Shown here: positions 11,181 to 18,808 of the stretch, in pieces | Layout of the letters: each line of letters starts with the position of its first letter | How positions within the stretch are numbered: position 1 is the first letter of the stretch | Source: Hydractinia symbiolongicarpus | Lineage: Eukaryota > Cnidaria > Hydrozoa > Anthoathecata > Hydractiniidae | Length of the DNA: 64,000 bases | Direction: 5' to 3' | NCBI RefSeq assembly: GCF_029227915.1 | Contig: NC_079884.1 | Span: forward strand, 17,546,001-17,610,000 | The notes under the pieces: generated by a model | What the model was told of the DNA's origin: nothing | Seen by the model: only the letters and a program-made list of their open reading frames with translations | The model's database searches: none | Position numbers and translations under genes: made by a program

Positions 11181-11589
11181 AAATGTGTATGTAATGTAAA
11201 AAAAATTAGCAAAGGCGCTATTCTCGTGGTAATCCCTTACATGTTTCCGTTTTTTGAACATGTGACTTTGTGGTTATCATATGTTCGGTTTTTTGTTAAT
11301 AATCCAATAACATTGGTGATATTGGTGTTAAGTTGTAGATACTAGCTAAATTGCGAGATCGTCAGTTGATTACTACCGTCATCAGAATTTTCAGCCCCGT
11401 CCGGGTATGGACTAATCAATAATTCCTCGTGGTAGCGGGCCATGCTTTAGCAAGCATTCTCTATTAGCTAGGAGTATCAAATGTTGTAAAGTAGGTAAAT
11501 TTTACTCACCATTTCCGTTGCTAGCGTCAAATTCGCTTGAACTGAAGAGATCGTTAGTCTGCATGATAAAATTTTTTTTATTTGATTTA
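11181..11589 (-). repeat. Penelope-like pseudo-LTR Q', upstream copy
   Basis: This partner of Q lies upstream of the reverse-transcriptase gene in its reading direction. The same small exon with ATG at 11564 and donor GTGAGT at 11509-11504 is present. It abuts direct repeat P' at 11590. Confidence 0.8.
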
Positions 11590-12246
11590 TGCGGGAACAG
11601 GTGCTTGATATCTTCGATTCCCTGGTAATCCTCCCGTGCCTCTTGTTCTACAACATCATGAAGCGTTGCTGAAATTTGCTCCTTGAGGTTGTTATAATAA
11701 AAAGTAACAGTATCCCTCACAATCTTCAATCAATCGGCAAGAGCGTCGTGGGTAGCTGCTACTTGAGCTGATATGGTGTTATACAGTTTGCTAATTGCGT
11801 TCCTGAACCAACTCATATTGTTTTATTATAAGTACGCTCAATCAAAAAAGGTCATCGAGTAAGGGACTTTCCCCTACTTGCTTGCGGATGCTCGAGATTG
11901 TGTTGATGTCAGCATTATTCCCGCTAGTCGCTATTGCGCATGCGTACGCTTTTTATTGGTATTTCCGGAATTGTCGGGATTTGTCGGATTTATTGGATTT
12001 ACCGGTTTTTGGAGGCTGGGGTGGGGATGGAGGTAGTGGAAGCGGGGTTTGAGGGGGTAAAGGTGTTCAAAGGAGGACAAACGTACTTATATTGACTCCC
12101 TACTGCCACTTGCTTTATCTTCAGAGCTTCATGCACCAAACCTCTTCGGATGTTTGGCACGATAACACAACGAATTAGCAGGCTGTCATCAAATATTTTG
12201 GTAGCGAGCGGAAATTCTTAGAACCCCCAGGGCCTCTTGTTTTATT
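11590..12246 (-). repeat. Direct repeat P', second copy of the E1 terminus
   Basis: It nearly matches 6522-7185, including the polymerase N-terminus starting MSWFRN at about 11814, where an in-frame TAA has replaced an arginine codon. The polymerase frame runs out of P' into Q' and ends at 11502. Its right edge meets repeat X at 12247. Confidence 0.9.
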
Positions 12247-13805
12247 GCCTCCCCATAAGGGGCGGCTCTTAGTCCGCCAGTCGTGAATAAAAAAAATTTT
12301 TTTGCTGTGCGAAATCTTGCTTCTCGTGCTGTGTTACTTGATTTCGTGTAAACAAACTACTTAAGTAGTACAGCTTCGAAGTAGCACAAACTTTAAAATA
12401 AACGAATAGAACCTAAGAAAAATTAATTGTGTAGCTGTACTTAAAGGCCAGGTTTGTGACATCCAACTGTCATGGCGGCGACCAATAGATTTGAGTGAGT
12501 ATCACTTTGTAACTGACAATGCGATGATGACAGTGATCTGGAAGAATCTTTTAATGATGACAACTTTATACATTCTTGCATTTCGTAGCTGTGAAAAACA
12601 CTTTGTTGATAATGTTGATAGCTAGCTAGATCAATTTCCATGCTGGACTCATCATTTGAACACTGCTAAAAAGCCTACACTAGAGGTAGCTAGCTAATGT
12701 CTATGTAATGTAAGTAGCTGCAGTATTTTAATTGTTTTTCTTTAAGTGAAGTTCGGTAAAGTCCTGTAAAGTGGTCCCCTGAATTTCAGCTGTACGAAAA
12801 GAATGTGTAAGTTTGGATTTGGGAAAGAGAGAGCACTCCCACTTTTCCACATGTCCAATTAACGTTCGGCTAAACTTCGGAAAATGTACACACAAAAATT
12901 TAATAAAATACTAACTGCAACACAGTTACGCACTTACTCACTGAGTCCACTTAGAAATTCTCTTTTTTGTGTGTAGCCATTGCGTATTTGCGTGTTTGCT
13001 TTGCAGCTTTTATATGATGCTTGGAGATTTTTGTTCTCTTAAAAGTGAGTATCTGCATTTGCAGCTTTTACATGATAACTAAGATTTTTCTGTACAAATT
13101 CTAAAGCTGCTCCTGGCGTTCTTCACGAAACCACCCACCCACCATGAAAAATGTCCATTTAGCTTGCAGCAACAAAGGCTTATGGGGTTGTTTTACAAAA
13201 AGTAATTTAGCTTGCATGCTCAAAGAAAAAGGAGGCAGGGAGGTAGTCTTAAACCGTATCAAAGTGTACAAAGGGAAAAGGGGTCTTCGAAGGGCTTACA
13301 TATCTACGCTTTAAAGTATTATTGCAGTTTTTTTCTGTATCTTTTCTGCAAAAAAATGCCTTGTTATTTCAACTTTAATAGCTTAGACCTGCTGTAGTTA
13401 CCAATATTGTCCTTTTTTCAAGTGTTATAATTAATAATCATTAAGTTGATTTTTCGGGCAGGGGTGATCTGTACATTCGGGAAAAGGGTAAGTCGAGAGC
13501 AAAGCATAAAATGGAGTATAAGATTGACGATTTATAGTACATACACATTTTTAAATAGACCCATTATAGTAGTTGTTGCCAATTGCTTTTTGTCTGTTTT
13601 ACCCGCATGTGCCTGGTTAATTCTTGAAATATAACTTCATTTTTGGATTGCTTATTTGATCAATTATATATTTTTTTAGAGTCAAAAAGAGGACAAATTT
13701 GATGGAGATCCTAACTGAAATAATAAAAGACGTACTTGTAAATGTTTAAAGAAAAAGTCATTCTCATACGTTACAACCAGTAAACCACAAGGTTTTTTGG
13801 TTGTA
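12247..13805 (+). mobile_element. Repeat X copy A, left part
   Basis: A non-coding interspersed repeat of unknown family. It begins with a hairpin (CCCCATAAGGGG) followed by GGCGGCTCTTAGTCCGCC, and it is collinear with 53493-54965 of the intact copy B at roughly 85-90% by eye. It is interrupted at 13805 by Polinton E2; the rest of X resumes after 34230. Small ORFs here are not conserved in copy B, so I call none. Confidence 0.75.
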
Positions 13806-14055
13806 ACATCAAATGAGCAACTGCTCCAGAAATGATGTCACGCTTCATTGCACAATATAGGGACTTTTCCGAAATCAAAAATCACCCCGAATCCCACAAT
13901 TCCGATAAACTCCGGGAAATACCGATAAAATCCAACGCATGCGCAACAGCGACCAACGGGAGTATTGCTGACATCAACAAAAATAGAATTGAGTAAGGAA
14001 ATTCCCTTACTCAAAATGTAACCGCACCAGAAAAATGATAGTCGAAATCGACCTA
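13806..14055. repeat. E2 left inverted terminal repeat
   Basis: It starts ACATCAAATGAGCAAC and matches 34027-34230 inverted, including AGAAATGATGTCACGCTTC. It carries about 46 bp absent from the right arm, around GCATGCGCAACAG, which is however present in the E1 right terminus. Confidence 0.85.
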
Positions 14056-14066
14056 TAAAAAACAAT

Positions 14067-14856
14067 ATGAGTTGGTTTAGAAATATTCCCGATGATATCC
14101 AGACCCAGGAAATGTGTAGCGCGGTGGTTGAAGAAATACCCTGGGGGCACTACAGTATGTTCCACACCATTTCAAGACCCAAGAAATGTGTACCAGAGCA
14201 TTTCAAAAGGAGTCTCATATGTATGATTATGTGCCGGATCATTTTAGGACGGATTTCATGTATAACATATCTAAAGAGGGATATATTACCACATTTGTAA
14301 ATATCCCGGGTCATTTAAAGACCTGGGAAATGTGTAACTGGATGGTTGAAAAATTGCCTTGGGCACTACAGTATGTTCCGGATCATTTCATAACTCAAGA
14401 AATGTGTACGATGGCGGTTCAAGCAGATCCTCTAGTGCTCCAGAATGTACCAGATCATTTCAAAACCCAAGAAATGTGTGCGGGGAAGTTGAACGGTATT
14501 ACGTCCTATTTGAGTTTGCTCCCGAACGTTTCAAAACTCGGGAAATGTGCACCAGGGTACTTCAAGAGGATCCCAGAGAACTCGGGGATGTACGGGATCA
14601 TTTAAAGACACGAGATATGTGCGTAATGGCTATTCAAGGGAGGGACTGGCTGCTGCAGTATGTTCTGGACTGGTTCATAACTCGGAAAATGAAAAAGGAT
14701 TATATTTATCCCTCGCTGCTCGAAGCCTATCATCAGCGGAAAGCGGCTAGGATTAAGGATGATTTGCTTCCAATAGCATGGCATCCTGACAGGGCCGTAG
14801 ACTGGTGTTTTTCAGAGGACGAAAAGGCAGACCTTGAGCTCTTGTGGAATAAATAA
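14067..14856 (+). pseudogene. E2 24-residue-repeat protein, two frameshifts
   Basis: About nine tandem copies of a 24-residue unit with core VPDHFKTQEMC followed by a variable AV..DP..LQ segment, then a C-terminal region ending IAWHPDRAVDWCFSEDEK. The frame shifts near 14150 and near 14490. The start is MSWFRN at 14067, preceded by CCTATAAAAAACAAT; the E1 polymerase begins with the same six residues because both starts lie at the inner edge of the terminal repeat. The repeats resemble DUF4116-type solenoids, a weak family guess. Function is unknown; it is the outermost left gene and could be an accessory or host-interaction protein. Confidence 0.65.
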
Positions 14857-14859
14857 ACA

Positions 14860-15018
14860 ATGCGAGAACAATGTGATGAGTGTGAATGGGTACTCGACAC
14901 CTATGACAGATGCTCCTGTGGACGAAGGTTCTTCATAAAAGGTAAGGTGCTATGCTGGTACTGCTGGTATGAGTATATTACCTATAATGGTGGAAGCTGT
15001 CCATGTGATGCTAGTTGA
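14860..15018 (+). CDS. E2 small cysteine-rich protein
   Basis: A 52-residue ORF, starting 4 bases after the previous stop codon. Cysteines at residues 5, 8, 18, 20, 33, 36, 48 and 50 make paired CxxC/CxC motifs such as CDEC and CWYC, typical of a small zinc-binding fold. Translation looks plausible because of the tight spacing in a same-strand gene series and the non-random cysteine pattern. No homologue is recognised; function unknown. Confidence 0.55.
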   Translation: MREQCDECEWVLDTYDRCSCGRRFFIKGKVLCWYCWYEYITYNGGSCPCDAS

Positions 15019-15042
15019 GGTTTTTTTTCTACAAATAAAAGG

Positions 15043-15642
15043 ATGTTGAAATTTGGAGAGAAAACTGTAAAATCTGAAGATTTTTACACCAATTCGAAAG
15101 TACTAAATATTGAAGATATAAACATTGAAAACATCATAGTGAGTGATTCTATCCCAGCAAACAAAGGCAAGGATGAGCGCTTTGTGATTGGGTATCAAGA
15201 TGATAACCCAGGACCGTTATTGATCCTGACCCCAGAAAATATCCGCTCCGGGGGTGTTTCTCAATACAGCGAAGGCTCCGCGCTAACAATGTCGTTTGAT
15301 CTGGCAAGCTACCCTGAGTGGTTGGCTAAATACGAAGATATTTTGAAAAAAGTGGAGTCTCTAGAGGGGATTTGGTTCACCAATGCTAGCGTGAAAAAAG
15401 GGCGGTACCTCAACACCAAGCTCAAGATGTGGGATGGTAAAGCTAGAACAAAATTCCATAAGAAGATATCACTAAAAAGCTGTGAGTGTAAGGCCATCAT
15501 CAACCTGGCGAGTATCTACAGGCAAGGACGCAACCACTACGCACAGACCATTCTGGAAGAGTGAAAATATAAAGAGGTTGAAGGATACAGCACTTTTTAC
15601 TTCAATGACTCCGATGATGAAGAGGGTTTCACTATATTATAA
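15043..15642 (+). pseudogene. E2 conserved acidic-tailed protein, one nonsense mutation
   Basis: A 199-codon frame with one TGA at 15562-15564, probably from a cysteine codon, since the frame continues cleanly to TAA at 15640-15642. Conserved-looking blocks are IENIIVSDSIPANKGKDERF, VSQYSEGSALTMSFDLASY and YLNTKLKMWDGKARTKFH. The end is strongly acidic with aromatic residues (NDSDDEEGF). I recall similar proteins as common in animal Polinton-like elements. The acidic tail is reminiscent of single-stranded-DNA-binding proteins, which would suit a protein-primed replicon, but that is inference. Confidence 0.6.
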
Positions 15643-15688
15643 GTGGCCCGTCGAGTTTATATGGTTGTCTTCAACCATAGAAACAAAT

Positions 15689-15975
15689 ATGAATGTTAGT
15701 GAACTGAAAAAAAAAAGCCAAAGCACTGGGTATTAAGGGGTACTCAACTATGAGCAAGGCCGACCTTTCCAAAGGAATTCGAAAGGTCAAATACAAGGAT
15801 GCTTTAGCACAGACGGACGGTCCTTATTGGAACCTTGTTGTACTATCGCTTGGCAGAAAAATCTCGAACAATACATGAGAGAACCATCCGAAAACAGCGA
15901 ACTATCATACACGATGGTGACCTGCTGATCGATGGCGATCAGGTGAAGTGGTTGGCATATCCTATTAGCATTTGA
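15689..15975 (+). pseudogene. E2 SAP/HeH-like DNA-binding protein, frameshifted
   Basis: It opens with MNVSELKKK, then a run of ten A residues (15707-15716), one more than fits the frame. After skipping one base the reading continues KALGIKGYSTMSKADLSKG, the pattern of a SAP or Rho-N/HeH helix-extended-helix DNA-binding domain. Later parts change frame at least once more, and the last readable frame ends at TGA 15973-15975, just before a hairpin. A second SAP-like domain is encoded at the other end of E2 (33847-34008). Confidence 0.5.
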
Positions 15976-16003
15976 TCTAGTGTGTTTGTTAAAACACACT
16001 AGA
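15976..16003. terminator. Hairpin after the SAP-like gene
   Basis: A 12-bp perfect stem (TCTAGTGTGTTT and its complement) with a 4-base loop GTTA starts at the base after the stop codon, between genes pointing toward each other. Confidence 0.4.
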
Positions 16004-16131
16004 CCATTGATATGCCACATACTCTTATGAATACGCGGGTGGTTCCTCTAAATACCGCTGACATACTGCGCAGATTGTATTTTTTTGAGCAGTTCATCTT
16101 TCGCCCCCTCACGTCCTATCGTTACAAGCTG

Positions 16132-16694
16132 CTATGGCTTCCGTTTATTGATAGAGTCCACGATTTTGCCTGTTCGTTGTCTAATCTGCTCCTTCAGCAT
16201 CATATACTTCTGTTTTTCCTGTATGATTAGGCTGAACTCGTGTTCACTAATCACACCATTCTCCACGGCTCTCGAGATCAAATCAACGATAGAGTTGAGC
16301 TTGGTTTCCGCCAGTAATTTTATGCTTTCAGGCTTCTTACTTTTAGAGCCCAGTCTCTTCCCCGCATTCCGCTGACCAGTTTGCCCCAACCCTACGGCAA
16401 TCGTAATTCCACCCATAGCCACGGCTAACGGTACGCTGATTCCAGATAGCATGCTACCAATGCCAACGCCTGGAGTTATCACAATTACCGCCAATAACCC
16501 GTGATCCATGTATCTAACCCACGTATCATGCATTTTGAATTTTTTAGCGAGCTTGTCACGTTCTTTAATCTCAGCCCGCAGGTATTGTTCCACTTCTTCG
16601 ATTTTCTTCAGTCTGTAGACTTGTGAACTGTCCTCCTCCGTACCCCTGGAGGTGCAGAGGGCAAGCTCGGGTAAAGCTTAGCAATGTCAGTCAT
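16132..16694 (-). pseudogene. E2 hydrophobic Polinton protein, one frameshift
   Basis: The main frame (16132 to about 16640) holds a hydrophobic hairpin around residues LAVIVITPGVGIGSML and VPLAVAMGGITIAVGLG, then a helical, charged C-terminus (AETKLNSIVDLISRAVENG). Upstream, reading one base over leads to an ATG at 16692-16694 that directly follows the stop codon of the penton candidate, giving TAAATG. The frameshift lies near 16640 in a G-rich stretch. Proteins of this design recur in Polintons; a membrane or capsid-associated role is possible but unproven. Confidence 0.6.
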
Positions 16695-16742
16695 TTATTC
16701 TATGAGCAAATGCACTATGCATTTGTTCATAGAATAAATGAC
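16690..16742. other. Long hairpin over a stop/start junction
   Basis: Two 24-base arms, one mismatch, 5-base loop ACTAT. It contains the stop codon of the penton candidate and the start codon of the next gene. Confidence 0.6.
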
Positions 16743-17396
16743 AGAATAAATTCCAACGAACGAAACGTTGTTATCGTGGTGATGCTCGTCCGTCAGCATG
16801 AACTCCGGTCTGTCTGTTGAACCTTTCAATGGAAGGTATACAGGAGTGTCAAAACTCCACGTCAACATGTCTCCCCATGCGTTTAGCTCTTTCGTGTGAA
16901 GCATAGCCAGTATCTTGGATTTTTTACCATCCAGCAAGCAATCATCCTCATGTAACTGAGGGCAAACAAGCTTCAGTCGCTGGTATACATCAGTCTTGTA
17001 GAATGAATCGTAGTCACCCTTCATACGGTATTTTTTACTGGGATGGTAGGGTAGACCCAAGAGCTCTTGCAGTTGTCGATGAATCACCACCGTGTACCCG
17101 TCATTGACACGGAGCCTGCAGAGTCCATTTTTCAGAACAAACAGCTTAATCTTGTCCTCTGCCTGAATGCTGACGATACTCGCCAAATCTTCGATCTTAT
17201 ACAATCCATTCATTATTTCAATTCGAGTAACCGTCTGATCGGGCCCTACCTTACGAATGGTAAACTCGTTGTTACTGTGGAGGTTCAACCACGTAGGTCG
17301 AATGCTGATCGATTTCAGGGCTATCCTCGTATCCTGCCCTAGGTATTCTTCAAATATTGTAGGTTTCTCTATATTTGTGACATACAGTTGCTTCAT
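16695..17396 (-). CDS. E2 candidate penton (minor capsid) protein
   Basis: An intact 233-residue ORF without hydrophobic segments, rich in beta-type sequence, with a block ALKSISIRPTWLNLH near residue 27. Polinton minor capsid proteins are single jelly-roll proteins of about this size that form capsid vertices, and this ORF's length and company (capsid, ATPase) fit. The match is by overall look, not by a diagnostic motif. The last 20 residues are encoded by one arm of a hairpin, so the original end may differ. It diverges from the 380-residue gene; both ATGs lie in one 26-bp palindrome. Confidence 0.5.
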   Translation of the reverse strand: MKQLYVTNIEKPTIFEEYLGQDTRIALKSISIRPTWLNLHSNNEFTIRKVGPDQTVTRIEIMNGLYKIEDLASIVSIQAEDKIKLFVLKNGLCRLRVNDGYTVVIHRQLQELLGLPYHPSKKYRMKGDYDSFYKTDVYQRLKLVCPQLHEDDCLLDGKKSKILAMLHTKELNAWGDMLTWSFDTPVYLPLKGSTDRPEFMLTDEHHHDNNVSFVGIYSVIYSMNKCIVHLLIE

Positions 17397-17417
17397 GTTT
17401 CTTTAAAGAAACATGAA
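17392..17417. promoter_or_regulatory. Palindrome holding two divergent start codons
   Basis: A perfect 26-bp palindrome centred between 17404 and 17405. It includes the ATG of the minus-strand gene (17394-17396) and of the plus-strand gene (17413-17415), separated by only 16 bases. Confidence 0.55.
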
Positions 17418-18555
17418 CATTTACTCGTATAACCCAAAAGCAAAGTATGTCCCTACACATGGGCGCTATCTCGAAAGGCTCAAGGGTGATGATCTCTCAA
17501 TGCAAGATATCGTTGTTGATGCGAAGGGGTCCTCGTTCCAGGTGAAATTCCCCAATATCTTCATTGAGTACGAATTCCATTCCGGTGCGGTGCTGAATAC
17601 CTGGCAAAGCCACCTTTTCAGCCTCTGGTCAACTCAGCTCAATTTTGCCACATATTGCGCAACTTCAGCCTGTGGTATTTCTATGCAACATCTGACCACA
17701 TCCTTACCCCTGGTTCGCTCCGTTTACCGCTTCCACGTGTACTTCCAGATTCGTAGAATCCTTCAAGATCTTGAAGTGTCTCTACCGGGTTCTGATAGGT
17801 TTCGGCGCCTCAGCAACCCATTCAATAGGCAGACGTTCCGGCAATTAGCACGTGAATTTGGGTTAAGCGACAGCGATCGCAAGTGGAGGAACGAGGCCTT
17901 GTTCAGTAGCTGGCAAGCTATTCGCGATGACTATCCTGGCTCGGGTCCCAGTTATTTCGATGACGATTCATGGAGTCGATGGATTCTCGAAAAATCCCAA
18001 GGTCTCACGCGCATAGGTATACAGAAGCTTTCCCAAAGCGTAAGATTTTACGCTTACCTCATACTTCAGATCCAAGCTAACGCGAGGTCCTACATCATTG
18101 GCAATCAAGGTAGTTCGATCGATGCGCAGCGCCTCTACTTGACGACTTTTGAGGATCTGATCCTCCGGCCTAGTGACACGGGTGAGGAAATAAGGCGATT
18201 CCAAAATGTGCTCAAGTACGCGCGGTCCAAAGTCGACTTCTTGGTTGCTCATGGAGTGTATATGATTCCAAGCAACATGAGCCTTCTTATCGGGAGTGTC
18301 ATGAATTTTACAAACAAGATACTCATCAGCAAGGGGTACTTCTCAATTGGTGTTAACCCGCAGATTAACGCTGGAAAGGGAATTAACCAACCCCTTGGCA
18401 GGATCTTGCAGTCGACGAATCATCAAGCATCAGGGTCTGACATAGAGGTCGTTAGTAACGACCCTCTTGGCAAAGCTCAAAAACATGATGATACCAAGGC
18501 CATCGTTATCACGTCGGGGATAGGATTGATTATCGAATATATTTGGTGGAAATAA
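17413..18555 (+). CDS. E2 conserved 380-residue protein
   Basis: An intact ORF of 380 residues. The N-terminal third holds IEYEFHSGAVLNTWQSHLFS and a hydrophobic FATYCATSACGIS stretch; the middle is charged and helical; the C-terminus ends in a hydrophobic IVITSGIGLIIEYIWW segment. I recognise the style of a protein that accompanies capsid genes in cnidarian Polintons but know no function. A structural or membrane-associated role is suggested by its place among virion genes and by its being kept open while replication genes decay. A hairpin starts at the base after its stop. Confidence 0.65.
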   Translation: MNIYSYNPKAKYVPTHGRYLERLKGDDLSMQDIVVDAKGSSFQVKFPNIFIEYEFHSGAVLNTWQSHLFSLWSTQLNFATYCATSACGISMQHLTTSLPLVRSVYRFHVYFQIRRILQDLEVSLPGSDRFRRLSNPFNRQTFRQLAREFGLSDSDRKWRNEALFSSWQAIRDDYPGSGPSYFDDDSWSRWILEKSQGLTRIGIQKLSQSVRFYAYLILQIQANARSYIIGNQGSSIDAQRLYLTTFEDLILRPSDTGEEIRRFQNVLKYARSKVDFLVAHGVYMIPSNMSLLIGSVMNFTNKILISKGYFSIGVNPQINAGKGINQPLGRILQSTNHQASGSDIEVVSNDPLGKAQKHDDTKAIVITSGIGLIIEYIWWK

Positions 18556-18583
18556 GTCTAATCTGTTGATCAACAAATTAGAC
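18556..18583. terminator. Hairpin between converging genes
   Basis: A 28-base near-perfect palindrome (one mismatched pair) starting right after the TAA of the 380-residue gene and ending 6 bases before the stop codon of the minus-strand 59-residue gene. Confidence 0.4.
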
Positions 18584-18589
18584 GTGAAT

Positions 18590-18769
18590 TTACGACCTTT
18601 TTCCCCTCCTAGCCCCGACGTAAGCCATTACGATACCCACAGCACCTGCGATGGTCAGGTAGAGGTGTTTTGCTACATACTCTACGACGTTTGCCGCAAC
18701 TTTGAAAAAGAATGATATAATACTGCCAATAATACCTGATCTCACTGTCGTAGAAGACCATCTTGCCAT
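18590..18769 (-). CDS. E2 small hydrophobic protein
   Basis: A 59-residue ORF beginning MARWSSTTVRSG. Two hydrophobic stretches (about residues 13-30 and 38-51) are bracketed by basic residues, ending GARRGKRS. Small basic-hydrophobic virion proteins are usual in adenovirus-like and Polinton gene sets, so a minor virion component is a reasonable guess. Its start lies inside the 3' part of the gene cut by the piggyBac insertion, in another frame on the same strand. Confidence 0.5.
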   Translation of the reverse strand: MARWSSTTVRSGIIGSIISFFFKVAANVVEYVAKHLYLTIAGAVGIVMAYVGARRGKRS

Positions 18770-18808
18770 TCAAGTACTTGAGGTTACCACGTAACGTTTG
18801 AAGCTCAA
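18770..18808 (-). pseudogene. E2 gene fragment left of the piggyBac insertion
   Basis: On the minus strand this reads LELQTLRGNLKYLNGKM in the frame that would continue the gene at 21288-21562. The join is not exact: the transposon's left end and its TTAA are missing here, so some of the gene was deleted. Confidence 0.4.

Larger units (their letters stand above)
7186..11589 (-). mobile_element. Penelope-like retroelement
   Basis: A minus-strand reverse-transcriptase gene (8608-10593) is bounded by two near-identical direct repeats, Q (7186-7591) and Q' (11181-11589). Penelope-like elements are known for such pseudo-LTR direct repeats, so I read Q' as upstream and Q as downstream copy. About 1 kb of AT-rich sequence (7592-8607) lies 3' of the reverse transcriptase; I see no GIY-YIG endonuclease there. 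Inside it, 7745-7850 and 8130-8260 are diverged copies of each other (TGTAGTTGTCATAGAA begins both). Upstream 10594-11180 holds no clear gene. Confidence 0.8.
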
